The notes under the pieces were generated by a model. It was not told where the DNA came from and made no database searches. It saw only the letters and a list, made by a program, of their open reading frames with translations. A stretch of 64,000 nucleotides of DNA, taken from Datisca glomerata (Eukaryota; Streptophyta; Magnoliopsida; Cucurbitales; Datiscaceae). The stretch's first letter is position 1. Each line of letters opens with the position of its first letter. The stretch is from NCBI GenBank assembly GCA_003255025.1, contig QANY01013209.1, positions 992,001 through 1,056,000 on the forward strand, given 5' to 3'. A program made the position numbers and the translations under genes. Positions 55,611 to 64,000 of this stretch are shown piece by piece.

Positions 55611-56585
55611 AGCCATACGTTCAACAATGATGGTCGTCTTTGTTGTTGTAGTCCTTACTCAGGTGCGATGATATACCAATTGCTCTCATTTAGGTCCCAA
55701 TATGAGATGCTAGAAGTAGTTGGCTAGGCAGACCTCTTTTAATAAAAAATATGATTATGCCGTCATTCACAAAATGATGACTAGCTGAAAATATATACAC
55801 TAGCAATGCACAATCTTAAGCTTTAATGTAAGCATGAGTGGGTATACATGGTAGCATATGCTTCATATGTATGTTCATAATGTGTATCCAAATACCAAAG
55901 TATCATGACAAGTTAATAGAGTCATACAACATTTTCTACCCACATTATTCTCGTGTATGATAGATATAACCCAATGATGTGTTCATAATCATTTCTAAAG
56001 ATAATTTATTAAAATCAGGAGCAAACGTACCACCGCTTTCTGATATTAAGATAACTAACCAGGGTGAAGTTCATCAAGAAATGGCCCGGCAGCAGATGCA
56101 CATGCTGGAGTGTCATCCGTAGATGATTCAAGTTGTGAAGTGCCTACACATAGGAACTTGCATGATACTGCCGGCGCACACGTACACAAAAATATAATCA
56201 AGTTGCCTAAGGAGGCGCGTGCATATTGGACTATCCATAATGGTCATGCTTAAAGGGTTATATACCCATCCCTACTTCATATTTTATCATGCATTAGTTC
56301 ATACTTTGAGATTTCATGCTCATTTGTTCTTGCTTCGAACCGTTATCATGCCTCATTATCATGCATCCCTACTTCGCACATACGCTGTTCTTACATACGA
56401 CTTTTAACATGAGCATATTCATAATAAAACTCTAAGTTAGATTCAATTTATATGACAAGAACCATATGTCGTGGCGATGAGCAAAGCAAATAGTTAAGAT
56501 AACTTGTGTATTTCATACACGTTATGGCGACCGAGTTTCGCTTTGAAAGGATTTGCAACAACGACTAAGTTCTGCCCAACTACCT
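55611..56585. other. Gypsy-3 internal region, no recognised coding
   Basis: Between the putative LTR and the 56,586-57,010 minisatellite no pol motif can be read on either strand. Confidence 0.4.
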
Positions 56586-57010
56586 TTACTGAAATATCTT
56601 CATTGCATTCTAGGACAAACTTTACTGAAATGTCCTAAGTGCGTCCTGAGGACACACTCTACTGGAATGTCTCAAATGCGTTCTAGGAACAAGCTTCGCT
56701 GAAACATCTTAAGTCCGTTTCAAGAACAAACTTTGCTGAAACTTCTTAAGTGCGTTCCAGGAACAATTTTTGTTAAACGCGTTTCAGGAACAATATTTGC
56801 TGAAACGTGTTAAATGCATTCCAGGAACAAAACTTTGCTGAAACGTCTTAACGCACTTCAGGAACAACATTTGCTTAAACGTCTTAAATGCATTTCAGGA
56901 GCAAATTTTGCTGAAACGTTTAAATGCGTTCCGGGAGCTAATTTTGCTGAAACATCTCACACGTATTTCAAGAACAAGCTTTGCTAAAATGTCTTAATAG
57001 CAGTTCAAGA
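56586..57010. repeat. Minisatellite, ~38-bp unit, about 11 copies
   Basis: The units have the form 'tttgctgaaacgtcttaa' plus 'tgcgttccaggaacaaa', diverged from each other. Such arrays are common inside Tat-lineage gypsy elements, and this one lies downstream of gag. Confidence 0.85.
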
Positions 57011-57439
57011 TGAGAGACCCGTTATAATTTTTCAGGCTATTTTGATAATCACAAAACTTGAAGTAAAAGTTACACTACTAAACATGATAGTTTTTTATGC
57101 AATTAAAGTTTAACGCCGTCGATACGACTTGAAGCGTTTGAGGGTCATCCCATCTCCTATCAGCCATAGAGGTGGTCTCATGTGTTCCTTCCTATTCGTA
57201 CAAGCATGCACAAAGACAATCAATTGTAATTTTCAAAATAGATGTATCCTAATTAAACATGTGTATTGTGACTTCGAGTACATAATCTTTAGACCTTACA
57301 ACACATGATTGCCTTTGTACTTAACATACCCGTCCTCGGGTTTTGTAGCATAACAGCCCTTTCCCGTCATGATGGTCATGTAACGTGAGGTGGAAATGGT
57401 TGGTTCCCGTGACTTCTATGTCCGTGTTAATTATTTCTC

Positions 57440-58720
57440 CCTTTTGGAGCTTATCATGGAAAATTCGTCTCAAAGTTTTACAATCTTTGGTCCTATAAGA
57501 GATGTCTCGGTAGAAGCGGTAATACCGAAGTGATTATATTTCTTCTCTAGTGGGCAAGTTTCCCACCCAAGATCTCCGCACGACCTTATCCTTGATCCAG
57601 GTATCCAACAATGTTTCTACCTTATCCATGGTGCAGGGGAAAGGTGTTGGATCATCCTTGTCACTTCTGTCCCATTTTGCACCTCGTCCTTGGGGTTGTA
57701 CCATGGCTACTTGCGGCGTATATCTTACGAGCTTCCATGCAAGCCCCTCGCGCTCACTCTGCTCCGTAACATTTAGCCTGGACACCGAAGTGTTGGTGCG
57801 TTGAGCAGCTACATGGAGGCATGAGAAAATGGCAATGTCAAGGTTTTCCAAATGTGCTCTATACTCATTCATCATTCTGTAGATGCACATCTTCACCAAG
57901 TCTTCCTCCTTCCACTCTTCCTGGCAATCCAGTGCTTTATCTTTGAACCGCCTGACGTAAGTCATCAGGTCCTCATCTTTCTTTTGACACTCACGCTCCA
58001 ACTCGAGAATGCTCATCTTTTCCTTAGACATAAAAACTGTCATGAAGGCAGAAACCATATGCGGTCATGTTAAAACTGATATCGGTGACAAATTGATGTA
58101 CTATATGTATGTTCGCTTAGTCAACGATTTCAAAAACTCCCTCAACCTTATGGACTCATCACATCTGTGTGGGCCTAAATCGTCAATAAAACTTAAGATG
58201 TGCTCTCTAGCACATCCTTCCTTCCCATCATACTTGTGAAACTTCGGAGGCACATAATCAGATAGGTATGGCTTCACAGCTAGCTCACTTGGGTAAGGGG
58301 GTGAAAGTCCACTATTGTATCGCTCAAAGAGGCCTTGACGCACTCCATCTCCAACATCTTTTAAAGTGTCTCTTTGGTAATGAAAGGACCAGTGTCAGTG
58401 CCATCGACCAGGATGTCATGTGCCGGCGTGGTACATGCGAAGGCTGCAAGGAATTCTATTACTGGAATTATAACATTGGCAGGGTTGCTCGAATGACCCG
58501 TATTTTGCTCATTGTTTGTCGTTCATGACCCGGACGAGCCCTCAGGATTTATAGCTCGAATTTGTCTATTGGTGTCGGTCTGGTTCACCGCGTGAGGAGG
58601 GACAATATGAACGACGGGCGGTGGTAGAGGAGGGTTCTGAGCACCCGTGAGAAGAGCGGTCAGTGTGCTTAGAAGGGTATGAATCTCAGCGTTAGAGGCC
58701 TGGAGCTCTCTGATGGCATT
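57440..58720 (-). pseudogene. Gypsy-3 gag (Tat-like)
   Basis: The N-terminal part (58,720-58,523) has 'IRELQASNAEIHTLLSTLTA' and a Pro-rich segment. Next, 58,343-58,101 reads 'SDYVPPKFHKYDGKEG', 'SFIDDLGPHRCDESIRLREF' and 'LKSLTKRTY'. Then 58,058-57,534 reads 'MVSAFMTVFMSKEKMSILEL', 'RECQKKDEDLMTYVRRFKDK', 'YRAHLENLDIAIFSCL' and a basic tail. This is the retrotrans_gag capsid domain of Retand/Tat-type elements. A small zinc-binding-like tail (TKDCKTLRR) lies near 57,490. The 174-residue part is the longest open frame in the window, but frameshifts separate the blocks. Confidence 0.8.
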
Positions 58721-59529
58721 TGTAACGCCCCGATCCCCGAGGGTTAAACATACGTGTAATCTCACAATTTTAAAATCTCCAATTCGAAACAAACCCTAAT
58801 TTTGAAAAAATTCCCAAATTGAAATTCTTAACTTACCCATGATAGAAAAACATTTACCTTAAATAGCGGAAGCATTAAACTTATTCATAATCAGAATCTT
58901 AATCATTAAATAGCGGAAGCGATAAAGTGTCTTAGATGCATAATTATTAAAACCTCAAAAAACTGAATTAAATTCTGAAATAAAATCAAAACTTGAAATC
59001 CATAATTCATGAAACTTTCACTCATCATAATTCGTAGAAAATCATAACATAAAATAAACTAGTTACATAACCAAGTTTAATAGAAAACATTTTCCTAAGT
59101 TTTAAATCAAATAATAAACTGAAAACATAAATTCTTCTGATCTAACTGGTTATGGCAGCCTCCCACTCATGTTGCTCGTCATCACAACCTGCTTCATAAA
59201 CAACTGTGGGGGAATGGGTATTTTAAAATACTCAGTAAGCAAACTCACATAATAACATGTATCCACATGTCATAATTGCAATCATTACATAACATAACTG
59301 AACTTGACATATATCATAAATGAGATAAAGTAACGTACTTGATCATGACATGGCTTAACATAGCGCGTAGATAACACGTGTCTCAAATAGAATCATATAA
59401 CAATCTTAATCATATCTTGTCTTGGCATATCCCCTAGTTAACAACCTAATCAGAACTTATCACACGTTAACTGAAACACATCATGACGAATTGGGCGACA
59501 GAACATATGGCACTCATAGATGATGGAAA

Positions 59530-59650
59530 ACGTGAACAGATGACACCTTATGAGTGACGAAAAATATTTACAAATGACACCCAATGTATGACCAAAACAT
59601 GAAAAGATGACACCCTATGTGTGACAAAAGCATGAACAGATGACACCCCA
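59530..59650. repeat. ~36-bp tandem repeat, 4 copies
   Basis: Units centre on 'gaacagatgacaccctatg' and 'tgtgacaaaa'. Confidence 0.75.
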
Positions 59651-60069
59651 TTCTTTTAACAGAACAAAACGTGGACAGTCCTGATTTCTTGTTAACTAAG
59701 GGGCGTGCTTAAGTTCATATCTTGTTTAATTACCACTTGACTGAATTAACTTCATAACTTGCAGAATCCAACGTATGATAATAATTAATCATATAATGCA
59801 TACTGATACATGTAACAGAATCAAACATGATAACATACTAACGTACAATCAGTCATACCCAAATATCATTCTCATGATAATCACATTAATAACTGAACAA
59901 TAATCAATTACCAAGGTGTTAACGAAATATAATAATTATTGAAAAACGGTTAAATGGATAATAAATACATGAGGAGGTAATATCAGAGTCACATCGTTAT
60001 ATAAGTCAATTTACACAAACATATATATGAACATAACGTGCTTATAGACAATTAAAGCTGATGAGAATA

Positions 60070-60236
60070 ACACATATTATTTATCACATGTGGGTCACAT
60101 TACAATGTAAATTCACTTACCCAAAGCATATACACTTATCACACATGGGTCATATTATAATATAAGTTCACTTACACAAAGCATATACATTTATAGCAAC
60201 GGGAGTCACACCATCATGTAAGCCCACTTACCTGAA
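60070..60236. repeat. ~58-bp tandem repeat, 3 copies
   Basis: Units share 'catatacacttatcac', 'gggtca.att' and 'gt.cacttac'. Confidence 0.75.
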
Positions 60237-60589
60237 GCGGAAGAATGAACTAAACAATTAATGACCTAAAATCCAAAAAAATATACAATCACTAAATTAT
60301 TTTGAAATAAATCAATATAAACACATTTTTAATATCATATAAATAGAAATTTAATTAAAACAGTGCAAATGGGTCTGAGCGAGGTCAAAAAACAATATAT
60401 CGGGTCTATAAGTCAAACGATAAAACTTTGGGTCATACGGTTCAGACCGAGTTGGCTTAGACTAGACCAGTTCAGTTTTATCAGCTAGACTGGTTCAGAC
60501 TGGTCTGGTTAAACTGAATTGATTCGGTTCGGGTTGAACCGATTCAGGACAGAACCAACTAGGTGCAAGACCCAGTTGCAGAACAAGAA

Positions 60590-61040
60590 AACATGAGGAA
60601 AACAAATAGGGGGAACGGCGAGAAAGCGAGAAATTATGGGGGAGAGAAAGAAAACGAGAATGAGAAAGAAACAGTGAGGGAATCTGAAAGGGGAAGAGAG
60701 AGAGGAATATAGAGAGAAGTAGAGAGAGAGACAGATATAGAGAAAATCAAAGAGAGTGAGAGAAAGAAACAAAGAGTGGGAGGGACAAATGAAACTGAGA
60801 GAAACAGATGGGGAAGGAGAGGCGCACACACACAGAGAACAACGGACAAAAAAAAGAAATAGAAAGTGAGTTAGAGAGAGAATCAGATAGAGAAAATCAA
60901 AGAGACGGAGGGAAAAAAATAAAGAGTGGGAGGGACAGATGAGAGAGAGGGGGGAGAGAGAGGGGGGCGAGAGAGGGGGAAACAGAGGGATAGAGAAAAG
61001 ATAGAGAAAGAATAGAAGGAGAAGGAGAAAAGAAGAAGCT
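60590..61040. repeat. GA-rich (purine) low-complexity tract
   Basis: About 450 bp of 'gagagaaagaaa' sequence with nearly all purines on the plus strand. Open frames on the minus strand (60,509-60,849) are Ser/Leu/Phe-rich artefacts of it. Confidence 0.85.
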
Positions 61041-61485
61041 TACGAGAAGGAAGGGCGACAGGAGGCTTTCGCTGGGGCTGGCAAGGCGGAGAGAAGGAGA
61101 AGGGAAAATATATAAAAATTAGGTTAGAGCTAGGGTAGTGTGTATATGCATATAAGTGTGAGTGGATTTCAATTGGAGGGGTGAGATTACTAAATCAAGA
61201 ATAAGAAATATGATTAGAGTAATACTAGAGTATACATAAGCATATGGAGTGAGTGAAAAGAAAACATGTTCCTCTTACAACTTGGGTTGCAAGAAATGAG
61301 AGTCTAGTTGTGCAAGTAATCCAAGTTCTTTGTTTGACTATATTAATTTTTTAAACATTTTTTTTCTTGGGCACAAAGGAAGTTCTTTCTAGTCTAGAAA
61401 ATGGAGAAAAATTATTATGAAAGTTTTGGTTATTATAGAGCTTTCCGAAGAAAAGCATTCTCAAACTCAACAATAATTTTTAAAT

Positions 61486-61715
61486 AGGGTTAAGATCATG
61501 ATATCTTTGAACTTTGATCTAAAATTAATTTATCCTCATAAATTTCAACCCCTTTCATATTGATACCTATACTCTTCAGGTCAATAGAAAACTCCATTTG
61601 TCCAAAATTTCATGATATCGATGTTAAAATGCATTTTTTCTAAAAAAAAATACTCATTACTTTGAGGCGAGTAAATTGATTTAGATCAAAGTTTAAGGGG
61701 TGTTAGGATATGTAC
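61486..61715. mobile_element. MITE-like foldback 1
   Basis: The left end 'tttgaactttgatctaaa' and right end 'tttagatcaaagtttaag' are inverted, about 150 bp apart, and the whole element is about 230 bp. No coding. Confidence 0.5.
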
Positions 61716-61718
61716 CCA

Positions 61719-61744
61719 ATATATATATATATATATATATATAT
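61719..61744. repeat. (AT)n microsatellite
   Basis: About 13 AT dinucleotides directly next to MITE-like foldback 1. Confidence 0.95.
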
Positions 61745-62169
61745 TAAATCAAAATTGTACACCTATTTCACATTTCTTCTATAATTTATTTATTCTAAAT
61801 TTTCTTAAATTAATCTTGGCTAAAAATATTTTTTTCACCAGTGTTAACCTCAACTATTCAGTCACATTTGATATTTATTAAAAGACATTTATATATACTG
61901 AGCTACATATTCATTTTGCGCCATCACGATATCATACCTTAATGTTTAATAAACCAAATACCATTTTCGTGGAAGAATTTATTTTTACACCATAATGTAT
62001 ATACAAATTCAAAAGTCATTAATTGCATACATAATGTAGAGTTAAGACACAAATTTAATTATAGAGAAAGAGTTTATTTCATTTTCACATGCAATACGCG
62101 TTGTCCAGACTCATCATGTCATATCATATATATTTTTAAACTATCTAAAAGTTAAGCAGGCTTAAGGAC

Positions 62170-62600
62170 TAAAAATATCTACAATAATAAAAGTAGAATC
62201 CCTCAAAACTACAAGATCGTCAAATGGAAGGCCAAATCAAGCCAATTTGAAGGCAACATCATTCCCCCATCCAAGAACTTACTTACATTTAAGGAGATGC
62301 AGTAGCCACATGTACTCTTTATACTCTAATAAAATATATCACATCTCAAGAAAAATCTCTAAATTGGATTGTAAAAGTTGAATAAGTTTAAGGGACTCAT
62401 ATTTGATAATAGAGACAACAATATCAAGGTTCAATGTCAACAATAGTCCTTCACACAAAGCTAAGGTCTCTATAATCAAAGTTGAAAAAGAACTCTCAAA
62501 ATGCATTGTGAAAACACTAACTATACTATAAAAATGATCCCCACTAAGGCCCACAGCTTCACATCTAACCACGTTAATCGCTCCATCCATATTCAGTTTA
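62170..62600 (-). pseudogene. RNase H-like (RVT_3) fragment
   Basis: The minus strand reads 'MDGAINVVRCEAVGLSGDHF' and 'LIIETLALCEGLLLTLNLDI', then a stretch ending SLKLIQLLQ. After frame breaks come 'NDVAFKLA' and 'FGLPFDDLVV'. This is the RVT_3 RNase H fold found at the end of plant LINEs and as stand-alone copies. The DG(A) and E(A) catalytic-side motifs can be seen. The protein is truncated at both ends and interrupted, so it is a pseudogene. Confidence 0.65.
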
Positions 62601-62699
62601 AAAAATCATTCGAAGGGCTAACACAAACTAAACTCACATGCAACGTATGTTTTCCAAATCCACTATATATAACTATAAGTGGTTCTTAAAAGATAATTT

Positions 62700-63151
62700 T
62701 TTTACCAAATAATCCTCAATTATTTAATAAAATTAATTGATATATTTGGTTTTTTTACATAAATAATATAATGATCTAAGATAAATTCATAGTCTTAATA
62801 GTTTTCTCTAATACATAACTAGAAAATGAATCCAACATGAAAATTTTAAATCATGAATTCAAATTTATTTTATTTGCGAATTATTCATTGATCTAAGAAA
62901 TATTGAATACATTAAATTGAGATATTATGTTAAATATAGTTCAAGTTTTGTGTAACATTTTCATTTGATCATGTTGTCCATTTTACTTTTGTTGCCCATG
63001 ATAAATAAGTTATATATTAATTATCATTTTATTTTTTCTTGCAAAAAGAGGTTGCGAGGTGTGAATGCTACAAATTTCTAACTTGATTTGATTTTGTTTG
63101 GAATTTGAAATTTGTAGAAAAAATCTCATCTTATTTTTCTTTAAAATTATT
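62700..63151. other. AT-rich spacer
   Basis: No gene, repeat or element boundary was recognised. Confidence 0.5.
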
Positions 63152-63376
63152 TAGGTTAATATCGTAATGTCTCCTTAACTTTGTTTTAAAATCAATTTAC
63201 ACCCTAATAGGGGTATTTTGTGATAAAATTGAATTTTAACATCATCATCACAAAATTTGGACGGAGGGATTTTCTTGTATTGACGAAGAAAATTTATCAA
63301 TAGAAAATATGTTGAAGCTTAGGAGGGTAAATTACTTTTTGAACAAAATTTATAAAAATTTTATGATATTAACCCT
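63152..63376. mobile_element. MITE-like foldback 2
   Basis: Left 'aggttaatatcgtaa' and right 'tatgatattaaccct' are inverted termini about 200 bp apart. 'aaatcaatttacacc' and 'gggtaaattactttt' extend the pairing. It is similar in plan and end sequence to foldback 1. Confidence 0.5.
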
Positions 63377-64000
63377 TCTAACTTTTTTAATATTTGTAAT
63401 TACACCATAAAAGAATTTAGCAAGCGCCTTCTTGTAGTTCCGGAAGCAGCCCTTGGACATTGCTTAGAAACACGTCTTGAAAAAAGGTTTGATCTGTATT
63501 TTTTTCCTTTTGGTCAAAGTTTGATAGGTGTTTATTAGAAAAAAAATAATTTTATATCGACTAAGTAATTAATCAAGTTTAAGTGATCAACTGATATATC
63601 AAATTTTCATAAGTTAATTTTTAGAACTCATTTAAATAATTTGATAAATTGACGTATAAGTCATTAACACATCACTTGATCAGTTTTGACTTGATCAATG
63701 CATTTTCTAGACCCTCAATGGTTTAGAAATAATCTTAAGAATCTGTCTATAATCTTAAAATCTTGGTCAAGACATAGTTGCATGGTAAGAGTGAAGCATT
63801 CCCTGGACCCTTAATGGTTTCGTTGAAACCCAAGTAGGCACACCACATTGTTTCTACATTTTCTTGAATATTTTAACACATTTATTGAACTCTTCAACAC
63901 ATTTGTTAAACTCTTTTTGATATTTTTGTTGAACCCCAATTAGTCAAACTATATTTTTAACATTTTATTGAACATTCAACATATGTGTTGGACCATCTAA
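63377..64000. other. Unassigned non-coding sequence
   Basis: AT-rich, with repeated phrases 'ttgttgaac' and 'aatggttt.g' near the end but no recognised gene. Confidence 0.4.

Larger units (their letters stand above)
58721..61480. mobile_element. LTR-like element inserted in gypsy-3 gag
   Basis: The gag frame ends abruptly where TGTAACGCCCCGATCC begins, a start typical of long plant gypsy LTRs. The segment is non-coding and carries two tandem-repeat blocks and a long GA-rich tract near a TATA-like 'atatataaaaattagg'. The right border and target duplication were not identified. Confidence 0.4.

Noticed and set aside
60509..60849. Minus-strand frames of 71-106 residues
   Set aside because: Translation of a GA-rich low-complexity tract; Ser/Leu/Phe/Pro repeats with no domain.

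Overview
This is AT-rich plant nuclear DNA made almost wholly of nested transposable elements. I found no intact host gene. The organism is an angiosperm, probably a eudicot. The captured host fragments (callose synthase, UPF1, threonyl-tRNA synthetase, SEC11, eL19) have plant-like sequence and GT-AG introns. The element classes are also plant types: MULEs with a plant mobile domain, Tat-like and chromovirus-like gypsy, SIRE/Tork-like copia, and CACTA. No species can be named from the sequence alone.

Layout. 1-6,690: two tail-to-tail relatives of a Mutator-like element carrying a transposase and a plant mobile domain (PMD), with a copia solo LTR between them. 6,690-8,400: non-coding DNA with small tandem repeats. 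8,585-40,452: one degenerate copia element (copia-1, +) split by two insertions. The first is gypsy-1 (9,151-30,003, minus strand, 5-bp target duplication gttat/gtgat). It carries Pack-CACTA-1 (threonyl-tRNA synthetase exons), a cluster of non-autonomous LTR elements, its own gag/RT/RNase H remnants, and Pack-CACTA-2 (UPF1 exons) inside its 5' LTR. The second is an unusual 7.7-kb element (32,449-40,188) with a perfect CCTAC target duplication. Its two LTRs are in inverted orientation, both with the polypurine-tract side facing inward. It contains a 4.3-kb copy of a Pack-CACTA that carries callose synthase and SEC11 exons.

40,453-53,591: gypsy-2, a chromovirus-like element on the minus strand with very short LTRs. 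Its gag is split by copia-2 (43,451-52,882, minus), whose gag is in turn split by Pack-CACTA-4 (47,285-51,550, TSD CAT). 53,600-54,050: an eL19 ribosomal-protein pseudogene fragment. 54,400-58,720: gypsy-3, a Tat-like element on the minus strand with a minisatellite-bearing LTR, a second large minisatellite and a gag. Its gag is interrupted at 58,721 by an LTR-like element. 61,100-64,000: MITE-like foldbacks and an RNase H (RVT_3) fragment.

The most notable content is three different Pack-CACTA types. Each has a CT-rich leader at one end followed by captured host exons in sense orientation, mostly with intact splice sites. The next most notable is the inverted-LTR retroelement, which later received a non-transpositional copy of one of these Pack-CACTAs. 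All coding regions in the window look decayed. Domain calls come from reading translated motifs by eye, without database searches.
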